Shown here piece by piece: positions 1 through 15,660 of a stretch of 64,000 nt of DNA (position 1 is its first letter; the number at the start of each line of letters is the position of its first letter). Below the pieces are notes generated by a model that was not told the origin of the DNA, did no database searches, and saw nothing but the letters and a program-made list of their open reading frames with translations. This DNA is from Camarhynchus parvulus. Lineage: Eukaryota; Chordata; Aves; Passeriformes; Thraupidae. The stretch is from contig NC_044590.1 in NCBI RefSeq assembly GCF_901933205.1, positions 2,247,501 through 2,311,500 of the forward strand. Direction: 5' to 3'. A program made the translations under genes and the position numbers.

Positions 1-556
1 TATAACATTCTTGTTCAAGAGATGCTTAGTGCTCCAAACTAGATTTTAGTCTTTATGAAAACACCAAGAGAACGAAGGCATTGAGATTTTTCAAAAGGAA
101 GTTCTGAAAGCTATTTTCTTCCCTCCTGAAGCTTCTGCAGACACTACACCAACCACACTAGAACAAAATGAAGACTGTTTACCAAGCTGGGCTCCTTAGA
201 TACTCCTAACCCACACACACCACCAGGGCATGGCAAAACAACTTAAAGCTGCCATAAACAAATCCAGCTTCCTCCCAAATTAGACTCCAGCCTCCTGCCC
301 AGATGAAGGAGGCTTTGTTTTCAGGAGCACATCTCATGACTGGGGCAGCAGCTATCAGTGCCCTCTCCTGGGAAGAGCTACTCTACATTTAGCCCAAAGT
401 TTTCTTTAGATTACAGCAAGTCCTTGCTCCTGGCAATTACCAGGTCAAAGGCTGCTTTCCTTGTGTTGTGCCTGCAAAGTGTGAGGGTCACCAGGCTCCA
501 CAGCCAAAGGAGCTCCAGCAGGGCCCAGTTATCTAGAGTTTAGGCATAGAACTTAC
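1..556 (-). other. AURKA: AURKA intron (left edge)
   Basis: I see no reading frame resembling the start of the kinase domain on the minus strand here and no repeat I recognise. Treated as intron. Confidence 0.6.
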
Positions 557-2124
557 TTTTTAGTCTCTTCACTTTTCTTCTTGGTCTCTTCAGTCTTCTG
601 TTTCAAGGTGTTTTCTGCTTCAGGGTTTTGTGCTGTGTACAGAGAAGGAAATCAATTCATGAGCCAGACTCATGGGAACACACACATAGGAACAAATCTA
701 ACCCCTGAGCATCATCTGGAGCAGCTTTTAGAATCCATTCCATGACATTTTAAGCAACCTAGCACAGCTGACTGCTAAAAAAGAAACAGTGCTGGCAAAA
801 TGCAACTTAAAAAGTTTTCTGAGCATAAAACCCCATGAATTCTTTCCCCCATCCCAAACAAAAGTATCTTTGTGCATGAATATTGGAAAACCTGTGAGGT
901 CTGAATGCAAACTACATTAACTCCCAGCTGGCTGCTGAGCACCTGGAAGCTTTAAAACACCATACTGTCTCTAACTGGTTAATTCAGAGAGAAAGTCACA
1001 AGGATGGTGCAGCAACACCCGAGGTGAACCATGTGCTGCTCTTCTGTTTGGGGGCAAAACCAGGAACTTCCCTCCAGGTCTGTCCCTGGATCAGCAAGAG
1101 CTTTAGGAGCATCCTGAGTGTCACAGCTGGGATCACAAGGAAATCACCCTCACAATTACCAGCTGCTGCAGCCTGGGGAGGTTTCTCACTGCTCTTGCTC
1201 GCAGCCTGAGGTCTCACAGTGGCCTGCTGGGGCGGTTTGGGCCGGGGCTGCTGCGCTGTTTGGTTGTTGGGTGGTTTTTGGGTTGACAGTGCAGGTTTTT
1301 GGGGCTGCACGGGGACTCGCTGGGCGAAGTTTGCAGGACACAGAACTCGGGCTGGAGCTCCACTGGTGAGTGAGCGGCTCTGGGCTGAGTGCTGCGACAC
1401 AGGGACGCGCTTGGGGGCATCCCCGATGGGATTGGTGACCTTCAGAGAGAAAGGAGAACGTGTTAATTGTGCAGCAGCATGGCAGAACCTTCATGGCCCC
1501 ACTCAGGACAAAACCACGTTAACAGAAACGTTAAAAATCATACATTTAGTTGATTAAAAGGAAATGTTGCTTATGCTGTTCCAAAAACTTACCAAACCTA
1601 TTTGGTTTTATATAAACTAGTGAGACAGTGCCTGTATTTCTAAATGGAAAAAAGTCAATCACGGTGATCTTGAGCACTGCTGCACATGTGTATCAATAGT
1701 AACATTTGCACAGTGCTTGCGTTTAACAACTGTATCTAAAATAATTTGATTATACACACTCGCTTTCTCTTTAAGAGCTCTTAAATACTTATAAAGAGGA
1801 TTTCCCCATAAAATAAGATATGCTAATATTAACAGTAATTTTTAAAAAAATCAGCTTTGGGCTGTTTTCTCAAGGAGAAAGCTACATTACTAGTTTGAAA
1901 CCTGTAGTTAATACGAGATGGGGAGAAACAAACCCAAAAAGTAAAAACTAAAGACCACTCATTGAACAGACCAGAATTTTAATGGCAAACTCCGAGGCAT
2001 CGAGACCAAGGATGCAGCAGAGGAAACTGCTCAGGAAGAGGCACATAAACGGCGTATTTCACGCCTTTACCTTGGCAGCGCGGCCTGGGTACGCGGCGTG
2101 GTTCTCCTTCATGTTCCTGTCCAT
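1..2124 (-). CDS. AURKA: Aurora kinase A, 5' part of gene (partial, runs off left edge)
   Basis: Mitotic serine/threonine kinase of centrosome and spindle. Three minus-strand coding exons are visible (2124-2071, 1439-1160, 632-557). They encode about 136 residues, only the disordered N-terminal regulatory region; the catalytic domain must lie left of base 1. Seen: the start MDRNMKEN carries a KEN degron at residues 6-8, like the KEN near the human N terminus. Exon 2 contains RVLCPANFAQRVPVQPQK, which closely matches the human A-box region (RVLCPSNSSQRVPLQAQK, from memory). Exon 3 ends in a Lys/Glu-rich stretch equivalent to the segment just before the kinase domain. Phases are 0, then 1, then 2, and stay in frame. 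Divergent neighbour of CSTF1, as in other vertebrates. The promoter carries cell-cycle elements annotated separately. Confidence 0.93.
557..632 (-). CDS. AURKA: AURKA coding exon 3
   Basis: The acceptor GTACACAG lies before 632 and the donor GTAAGT after 557. The 76-nt exon encodes AQNPEAENTLKQKTEETKKK and onward, equivalent to the human ENNPEEELASKQKNEESKK segment just before the kinase domain. End phase 2. The next exon is not present in 1-556, so it lies outside the window. Confidence 0.9.
1160..1439 (-). CDS. AURKA: AURKA coding exon 2
   Basis: The acceptor CTCTCTGAAG precedes GTCACC at 1439; the donor is CTG|GTAATT at 1160. The 280 nt encode the Pro/Gln-rich N-terminal region containing the conserved RVLCP...QRVP block. 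The end phase is 1, which joins correctly to the next exon. Confidence 0.92.
2071..2124 (-). CDS. AURKA: AURKA coding exon 1 (start codon)
   Basis: ATG is the complement of 2122-2124. The exon encodes 18 residues (MDRNMKENHAAYPGRAAK) and ends at a GTAAAG donor, phase 0. A pyrimidine-rich CAG at the complement of 2159-2161 could be an acceptor, making this the second exon behind a short noncoding exon near 2222-2300. An unspliced 5'UTR is equally possible. Confidence 0.88.
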
Positions 2125-2310
2125 AGCGCCAGAGGAGAAGCGGCCCGTGCGGCTCTGGCTGAGGGCGAGAGGGGCTTGGTGAGCGGAGCACAGGGAATCT
2201 GGGGTCCTTTATCGATTACCACTCGTTATCGACAGCGGCCCGGTATCGATTCCCCCTGCCCGCCCCACGCTCCCCACAGAGCCGCCGCCGCCTCAGGGCT
2301 GCCGGAGCTG

Positions 2311-2332
2311 TTTGAATTCAAACCGCCGCGCC
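2311..2332 (-). promoter_or_regulatory. CDE/CHR tandem element of the AURKA promoter
   Basis: Read on the minus strand, GCGCG (2331-2327), a 4-nt spacer and TTTGAA (2322-2317) match the CDE-N4-CHR arrangement of G2/M genes repressed by DREAM/MuvB complexes. It sits about 190 bp upstream of the AURKA ATG. The TTTGAATTCAAA core (2311-2322) is palindromic, so a CHR is also present on the other strand. Function is inferred. Confidence 0.7.
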
Positions 2333-2364
2333 TTAAATACCCCTTTAAACCCCCGCCGCCCGCC

Positions 2365-2433
2365 ATTGGCCGCGCTCCCGCGGCCCGCGCACGCTGATTG
2401 GCTCCACTCGCGGGCGGCCCGCCCGCCCATTGG
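2365..2433 (-). promoter_or_regulatory. Three phased CCAAT boxes (NF-Y type)
   Basis: ATTGG on the plus strand (CCAAT on the minus) starts at 2365, 2397 and 2429, exactly 32 bp apart each time. Spacing of 31-33 bp upstream of a CHR is typical of NF-Y-driven G2/M promoters such as CCNB1 and CDC25C. The nearest box is about 43 bp upstream of the CHR, again typical. Confidence 0.75.
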
Positions 2434-2508
2434 CTGCCGGGCGGGCTCCGCCGCGCCGCGAGGGGCGCACGCGCCGCGCCCGCCCCTCCGCCGGCGTTGT
2501 CGCCGCGC

Positions 2509-2613
2509 GGCGCGTTACGCACTTTGCGTAGCGCCGCGCCCCCGGCGCGCGCCGCCCGCGCACTTCCCGCCAGCCGAGCCGCCGCTTCCGCTACGCAAAT
2601 CGCGTAACGCGCC
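2509..2613. repeat. Composite inverted repeat in the AURKA/CSTF1 promoter
   Basis: The arm at 2510-2533 (GTTACGC...TTTGCGTAGCG core) recurs as its reverse complement at 2589-2612 with two mismatches. Each arm is also internally palindromic, TACGC-N5-GCGTA. The spacer is about 55 bp, GC-rich. Confidence 0.8.
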
Positions 2614-3639
2614 GCGCTCCCACCTGTGGCCGCCGCCGCCTCCGCTCCGCTCCGCGCCCGGGAGTGCCGCCAGGTCAGTCGCGCTCCCGCCAGGCTCCCC
2701 CGAGACACCCCCGTCCACCCCCGGGCCAGGCCGGGGAGCGGCGCTGCTGCCACCGCGCGTGGGGCCGAGCGCGAGCCGGGCCATTGTGTGGGTACCCCCC
2801 GGACGGGCCGAGCAGGGCCGGAGCCTCCCGGTGCGTCCCGGCCGAGCGGCCCCGGGCAGCGCCACGTGCCGCCAGCGCTGCAGGGCGAGCGCAGAGTGCC
2901 AAGGCACCGCCCGGCCCGGACCCCTCGCGCCGCAGCCCCCGGCAGCGCCCAGAGCCGCGCGGCTCCTGAGGAGACGCCGGGACAGTGGGAGCGCGGCCGG
3001 TCAGCGAACGCGGCCCGCGAGCAGCGCAGCGAGCGCGGCGTGAGGCGCTGCTAGCCCGGAGCCCGCGGGTCCTTGCGAGGCGCCGCGGAGCGAGGAAACT
3101 CCAGCCGGCGCTTAGGGCTTGCGAAGAACTGCGATCCAAGGGAACTTTTCAGTGTCTCCGCGGTGCTGAAAACAAGAGCGAAGGAGAGCCTGGTTGTGTG
3201 TGTTGGGTGTTTACAAGTGGTTCAGGATAGGTAAAAAGAAGATGTCGGGTCGCCGTGTCGCTGCAGCGTGTGACAGACGACAGCTGCCCCGGGGCATGGG
3301 GAGCATGGCAGCCCCGCTGCTCGACCCGCGCCCGCTCCGGCTGCCCTTTCTCGAGGCTGACGTGAGTAGCACTCGGGGAGGGGACGGTTTGCGCTGGGGA
3401 CGGGGCCGGGCCGGGCAGCAGCGCCAGCCGCTTCATTCCCAGCCCGTTCACGTCGCCGTGTTTGGGATCCGGGGTCTGGCGGAAGCGGCGCTCCGGAGCT
3501 TTGCGGCTGCGACACAAAAGAAGCCCCGGGCTCCCCCCGCGCCCGCTGGGGGCCGGGCCAGCGCCGCTCCCCCGCCCGCGATCCCGCCCCGAGCGCGGCT
3601 CTGCGGCCTCCGCCAGGGCCCCACTGCCCCCGGAAGGGG

Positions 3640-4080
3640 AATAGGGATGGACCCTCGGGATCCCCGGAAGGAGAGGAATGGGGAGAGCGACCCCCGGGAT
3701 CCCTGGAAGGGAGAATGGGGAGCGGGACCCCCGCAGGGGCCGGAATGGAGAGAAGAGACCCCCGGAAGGGGAGAAATGGCGAGAGGGACCCCTGGAAGGG
3801 GGAACGGCGAGAAGGACCCCGGGATCCCCAGCGCGGGGGGAGGGATCGGGATCCACAAAGCGGGGTCGGGGATCGGGGTCCCCGGAGTGGGGTCGGGGAT
3901 GGGGACCCCCGAAGCGGGAACGGGGATCGAGGCCCCCCAAAGCGGGGTCCGGGTCCCCGGAGCGGGGTCGGGAATGGGGGTCCCCAAAGCGGGGTCCGGG
4001 TCCCCGGAGCGGGTTCGGGGGGGGATGGGGGTCCCCAAAACGGGACCGGGGTTCCCGCGATCTCCCCCCCTCCCCATCCC
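3640..4080. repeat. G-rich minisatellite with G-quadruplex potential
   Basis: Imperfect tandem units. The first part (3640-3830) repeats GGAAGGGGAGAATGGGGAG-like units. The second (3830-4040) repeats GAGCGGGGTCGGGGATGGGG-like units. At 3861-3906 six G4 runs separated by 2-10 nt lie on the plus strand, a strong G4 pattern. It lies in the CpG island upstream of CSTF1. Confidence 0.8.
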
Positions 4081-4099
4081 GGGGGGCTCCCGCCTCCCG

Positions 4100-4132
4100 C
4101 ACGTGACGCGGGGGGTGTGGCGCTCACGTGAC
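4100..4132 (+). promoter_or_regulatory. Paired CACGTGAC E-boxes
   Basis: CACGTGAC occurs at 4100-4107 and 4125-4132, 25 bp apart; the second is within the palindrome TCACGTGA. This core fits USF/MiT-TFE-type bHLH-Zip factors. It lies about 200 bp upstream of the CSTF1 first donor. Confidence 0.55.
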
Positions 4133-4239
4133 GCCGCCCCGTTGTGTCGCCCCCCCCCAAGAGCCGCCTCCCATCGATGTGCGGGCGCTCGATGCAGCAG
4201 CCTTCGCGGAGGAGCGTCCTGCGGGCCCGGCCGCCCCCG

Positions 4240-4323
4240 CCGCTGCCGCCGCCGCCGCTCGATGCGCTCCGCGCTCCCGCCGCCATCTTAGGGGCAGAGC
4301 GCGGGCGGCAGAAGGAAGGCTCG
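4240..4323 (+). other. CSTF1: Probable CSTF1 noncoding first exon
   Basis: A GCCGCCATCTTA motif at 4279-4290 (YY1-like, common at the start of housekeeping mRNAs) is followed by the donor CTCG|GTACGT at 4324. It would splice to the acceptor at 4933 ahead of the start-codon exon. The 5' limit is a guess. Confidence 0.5.
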
Positions 4324-4594
4324 GTACGTACCGGCACCGCCGGGGCCGCCCGCCCGCGGCTCCGGCACCGCCCGCGCGGGGCTGCGGCCCCACCGCGCCA
4401 GCGGGAGGGCGGGGAGGGCGCGGGGCGGGCGGCGGGGCCGGCGCGGTGCTGTGCTGTGCTGTCCTGCGCGCCCCGTGCATCCATCCATCGGAGCCCGGGC
4501 CCGCCGGCAGCCCCGGCGGCTCCGCTGGCACATGCTGCCGGCTCTGCTCCGCTCAGCACGGCCCGCCTCGCTTTGTGGGCCAGGTTTGCATTGA

Positions 4595-10721
<6,127 letters not shown>

Positions 10722-10900
10722 GGGCACTCTGCAGGCAGGGACTGCCCAGCTCCTGCCCCCCGGGCCGCTTTGGATTCTGTCAGACGTGGCAGGAAAATAA
10801 CAAATATTGAGACTTTTCACCCCACGCTAATTTTTTTATTAGTGTGTGCGGTTTAATTTTTGTAAGTCATCTCTAATTGTCCTGAAGGGAGGGGGTGGAG

Positions 10901-10906
10901 AATAAA
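10901..10906 (+). terminator. CSTF1: Candidate proximal polyA signal of CSTF1
   Basis: AATAAA 180 nt after the CSTF1 stop codon. A second AATAAA at 11873-11878 could end a longer 3'UTR. Confidence 0.5.
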
Positions 10907-12670
10907 ATGGTCCTGGCAGGAAGGGCTAAGCTTGTTCCCCTGCCTGTGAATCACACACAAGATAATGGGACTGTGTCCTGCTCAGAAGGAGCCAGTTCTG
11001 CTCTGTGTTGTGTCTGTGCAATCCCTCTGAACTCCGGCAGAGAAGAGATCACACAAAGAGCAGCAGAACTTGGTGTGGAAACTTTAACAAAGCCTTAAGC
11101 TGCCTTCAGCCACAATTCATTATTTGTAAAGCTCTGGTTTGTATCTTTCAGTCTGGGGTTTTGGTGAATTCTTCTTTGTGTTTTTTGTTTCTTGGCCAAG
11201 TAGGCCTTCAGTTCTGAGTTGTGCCATAAGAATTTTCAAACAGGATTTTCAATTGTTTAGAAGAATTCAAGAAATGGTCTTCTAGTTCTGGTGTTAAAGT
11301 CAGACTTCATCTCATCCTCTTCTGTGTTTATCTTAACAAGTGGGACCTCAAAATTAATTCATAATAGTTTTAAGGAATATCCACATTGCAATTAAAATGT
11401 GACAGTGCTGCTGCAAGTGAAAATAATTTTGCCTTAGAGACCTTTAATATCCTCTCAAAGAAAGAAACGTGTGCATCTGAATTTTTGTATCTGTACCTCA
11501 GAAATGTCACTGTTTCATTTGACTGAGAAAAGTTCATCTATGTCTTACACAGCACTTCAATTACATTCTTTTTTAATTAGTCACAAACTCAGTGCCCATT
11601 GTTGAGAAACTGTGCTTAAAACTTCTCTAAGTTGGAAAATTCACTACTTATTCTCCCAGAGATCTGCCTGAGCAGAGCCTTAAGCTTGTTTTTTTGAGGC
11701 CTCCTCGTGCAGAGCTCTCGGGCATCACAGCTGGGAGGCTCCTTTGGTCAGAGCTCAGCACTTGCCTTTGTGAGGGTTTTGAAATGTGAGGTGGTTCTTG
11801 CTGCTGGATTAACTTCCATTACACTGAGGAATTGTCAAGGGCTGGTGAGGGTACAGGTTTTGTCTGTATTTAAATAAAGATTGCCTTTTAAAAAGCTCTT
11901 TGATACATAAAGAAGGATTGTATTTGTTTTCTGTATAACAAAGGAGAAATGGTCAAATATGGGAGGCTGGGGCTTGGGAATGATGTATTTGTTGTGTGCC
12001 ACCTGAATCAGGTACAATTACAGACTCGAGATGTAGAATGTGGGAGATTTTTATTTAAATAATGAAATTTCATTTTCTCTTGAAAAGCTCCCTCTATGCA
12101 GAACATTTCTGAGGCTGAATTCTCTTTGCTCCTCCTCTGCCTCTGTGAGGGTGACCCTTCAGAAGCAGTGGTGCTGAGGGATGGTGGTGCTGCTGCCTTT
12201 TTGGTGGGGAAACAAGGAGAAGCAGAGCTGGGGGCAGGGAAAGGGAAGTCCTGACACAGTCACTGAGGCGTGATGTGGGATGGGTGACAGCAGTGGCTTT
12301 TTTAGTTTGGAGTGCCACCTTCTTTTTAATTCTGCTAAAGCACCTGTCTGTAATTCATGCACTTGTTACTAGTGTTTGGAATCTGCTTTCACAACCCTCT
12401 TTTTGTGGTTTATGTGTTAAAGCACCGCTGTGGCTGTGAACTGGGGGAGCTCTCACCTCAAGCTTCTGTAGCTCTGGGGGCTTGAACTCACAGTGCAAGA
12501 GCAAAAAGTTACTTCTTTAACAGAAAACCATCCTGCCATTGGCACCCTGCTGCCTTTCATATCCTGGACATCCTCCTGAGGCCACAAGGTTGTTGGGTTT
12601 CCACTGGAGAAAGAAGGGCTGGGAAAAACTGAACTTGTCCTATTGAGGGAGAAAATGAACCCTGGGGTGA
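10907..12670. other. CSTF1 3' flank
   Basis: AT-leaning sequence with no exon-like reading frame. The part up to about 11,900 may be long CSTF1 3'UTR. Confidence 0.5.
11873..11878 (+). terminator. CSTF1: Candidate distal polyA signal of CSTF1
   Basis: AATAAAG about 1.15 kb after the stop, within AT-rich non-repetitive sequence compatible with a long 3'UTR. Confidence 0.4.
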
Positions 12671-12679
12671 AATTCAGTG

Positions 12680-12800
12680 TGCAAGGCCAGGCTGGATGGG
12701 CTTGGAGCAGCCTGCTCTGCTGGAAGGTGTCCCTGCCCATGGAATGAGGTGGTCCCTAAGCCCCTTCCAACCCAAAGCATTCCCTGACTCTGGAAACACC
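12680..12800 (+). mobile_element. CR1 LINE 3' fragment
   Basis: AAGGCCAGGCTGGATGGGC...GGAAGGTGTCCCTGCCCATG...CCCTTCCAACCCAAAGCATTCC is the standard CR1 3'UTR, plus orientation. Confidence 0.85.
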
Positions 12801-13439
12801 TTTCCCTGTGGGACTCTGGAGGTGCCTTGAGTTCCTGAAGGGCTCCTGCTTGTCATGCTGTGAGAGCCGAGACTGCCTGGAAAGCCGGGAGGAGCTGGCA
12901 GTGAAATCCTGCACCACTGGGACTGGCAGGGCTGCCTTATCAGGGCTGTGCAGCTCCTCACTGTGCCACAGCCCTGCTCTCACTGCTGCAAAAGAGGAAA
13001 CAGGAGCACAGGCAGAGGGCTCAGACTTCCCACTGCTGAACTGCGACAAGTTGGTGCAGGAAGACCAAGGAAAATCCCACTTGACGCGGCGTTTTCTTAC
13101 TTGCAGTCGCCTAAAGGGCTTTTTGGGGGGTTATATTCTGCCCTCCTTTCATCCTCTGCTGTCTCAGATATTATCTCACATGAGAAGCTTGTCTCCAGGC
13201 TGCGAGTGCTGCTAGGGGCAGAGCTGTCAGATGGACTGAGGGGAGTTCCCCACACGGGCACGGCTCCAGGGTCCCCATCGCCCTGGTTCTCTGTGCTGCT
13301 CCAAGTGCACAATGACAACCATGGATAAAAACCCCAGAAGCAGCACATCTGCAAAGGTAGGTCTGGCCTTTGGGGTAGGGAAGCGTTTGGTGTTTGAATT
13401 CAGTGGGATTCTTGGTGATGGAGTAGCAGGGATGAGATC

Positions 13440-13960
13440 CCTCCAGTTCTGGCTCTTCATGGCCAGAGGGACACTGAGGGACTGGAGCTGTCCAGGGCAG
13501 GGAACAGAGCTGGGAAGGGCTGGAGAATTCCTGAGAGAGATGGGAAGGGAATGGAGAATCCCTGAGGAGCAGGGAAGGGAATGGAGAATCCCTGAGGAGC
13601 TGGGAAGGGGCTCAGCCTGGAGCAAAGGAGGATCCCCAGGGATCTTTCCCCTCTCTGGAATTCCCTGCCAGGAGGGGACAGGTCCCAGGAACAGGGACAG
13701 GAGCAGAGGGAACGGCCTCAGGCTGGGCCAGGGCAGCTCAGGGTGGGCACAGCAGGAATTTCCCCGTGGAAAGGGGGTCAGACAATGGAACTGCTCAGGG
13801 AGGAGGTGTTTGGAGTGCCCATCCTAGAGGTGTCCCAGGAAGGGCAGGAGGTGGCACTCAGTGCTCTGGGCTGGCACAAGGTGGGGATCAGGCACAGCTG
13901 GGACTCAGAGGTCTCTGCCAGCCTCAGTTCTGTGGCTCTGTGAAGTTTTTGGGTTCCTCA
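13440..13960 (+). mobile_element. CR1 fragment with internal 30-bp repeat (3 copies)
   Basis: Plus-orientation CR1. Near 13,515-13,610 it contains three copies of a unit with GGGAAGGGAATGGAGAATCC. The downstream part (GGATCCCCAGGGATCTTTCC to GGAACTGCTCAGGGAGG) is nearly identical to 37,180-37,350. Confidence 0.8.
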
Positions 13961-15285
13961 TCTCGGGGGGACAGAAGGTTCCTGTACCTATGCTTTTCAC
14001 GGAGACAAAACCACTGACTGGGAGAAACATCTTGGTGAGGATGCTGGATGAAGCAGAATTGTGCTGAAATAAGCATGTTTGTGAAATTATAAAGATACAA
14101 TGTCAAGGTTCCACCTTGCTGCTGTGCTGCAGTGACATTAGAGACACAGATCCTTTCTCTGCCAGCCCTGGTGCCCTCTTGCATGACAGAATTTCTTTAT
14201 GTTACACGCAAACCAGAAAACATTTTGAAACACTCTGTGTTCCTATTTTGAAAGACAGGACCCAGTGTATAAGGTTTGTTACATTTCTTTCTGTATCCAC
14301 ATGCCATCTAGATTAATTTTCTATGGATCAGAGGCCCTGCTGCAGCTGTAAGGGTTGGAGAATGCTGAAATCTTGATTCAAAGTCAATGCTTTGCTGTCC
14401 TGCTGTCTGCAAGGCTAAAAAGTGACTGGAATTGGGATTTTCATCGTGGATTATGATCTCAGTGTTTACTGTAAATAAAATGCCTCCTGGAAATTTAACA
14501 CAAAATGTAGTGTGGGGGAAAAGCTTAGTAGGAGCTCAATGAGTAATTTTTTTTACACTCCAAATTTTCCATCAAGACTTGTAAAGATTAGGGGGCTACT
14601 TTTCACATTGAGTCATCAGTAACTGAGGCAGGGTATTTTTCATCCCTATATAGAAGAATTTTCTATTTCTACAGATATTTCTCTTGAGTGGATTGTCAAT
14701 AAATCAATGGAATGGTAGCAAACTGATTGCCTGTTCTGCTGTGAGCATTTTAGACGTGGCCAGAGCCCACCCAGTCAACTTCAGCTGAGTAATAAAACAC
14801 CAAAATTACTTCTGCAACATCAGTGATCAACTCTTTGTAAGTCCCCTACCACTCTGGCAGTACTGATTATTATGATACTTGAATGATATAAAAATACAAA
14901 GGGTTTTTTTTATTTCTCTCTGGACTCCCTGAAGTCTCAGCAGCATTGCTGTGACAGGAAATGCTCTGCAATGACCCCTGTGCCCCAACTATTGCACCTG
15001 CCGGGGAAAGCCCCTGTGAGAGGAGCTCAGTGGGAGCTCAGCAGGGCTGTTGTTTGGTTTGGCTGTTGTTGTTGTGTTTCCAGGGGCAGCACAGGAAGCC
15101 TTGCAGCCCTTGCTGCAACCTCAAACCCCTCTGAGCTCCTGCAGTGCCACAGGCTGAGGGAAAATGGGAGAGTCTTTGCATGTGCTTCAAGTGGATCTGG
15201 AGTTTTTCTCCCCTAAAATGCCCCGTTCACATCTCCCCTCCTCACCCACAAACATGGGAGTGGGGGAGACAGAGATTCTGTGCCC
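13961..15285. other. Intergenic, upstream of CASS4
   Basis: AT-leaning single-copy-looking sequence. I see no gene or repeat I can name. Confidence 0.5.
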
Positions 15286-15289
15286 AGGT

Positions 15290-15660
15290 CAGAGCTCGCC
15301 TGGCCAGCCCTGGCACCTGGGAGGAGCTGGAGCTGCTGCAGAGGGACCAGAGGAGGATACAGGATGGGCAGAGCTGGCATTGTTCACCTGGACAGGAGAA
15401 GCTCTGGGGTGACCTCAGGGTGGCCTTGCAGGGCCTGGAGGAGCTGCAGGAAAGATGGAGAGAGGATTGACAAGGGACAGGACACAGGGAATGGCTTCCA
15501 ACTGACAGAGAATAGGTTTAGGTGGGATATTGGGAAAAATCCTTCCCTGTGAGGGAGGGCAGGCCCTGGATCCCTGGCAGTGCCCAAGGCCAGGCTGGAG
15601 CACCCTGGGACAGTGGAAGGTGTCCCTGCACAGCAGGAATTCCCTCTGGGGCTCATTCAT
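15290..15660 (+). mobile_element. CR1 LINE fragment
   Basis: Plus-oriented. It contains the diagnostic run of GACCAGAGGAGGATACAGG, GGCCTGGAGGAGCTGCAGG, CAGTGCCCAAGGCCAGGCTG and GGAAGGTGTCCCTGC. Confidence 0.85.

Larger units (their letters stand above)
2130..4560. promoter_or_regulatory. CpG-island bidirectional promoter region, AURKA/CSTF1
   Basis: About 2.4 kb of very GC- and CpG-rich sequence between the AURKA ATG (2124, minus) and the CSTF1 splice donor at 4324. It has AURKA cell-cycle elements at the left, a G-rich minisatellite at 3640-4080, and E-boxes and a YY1-like site at the right. The long open frames in it are GC-bias artefacts. Confidence 0.75.
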
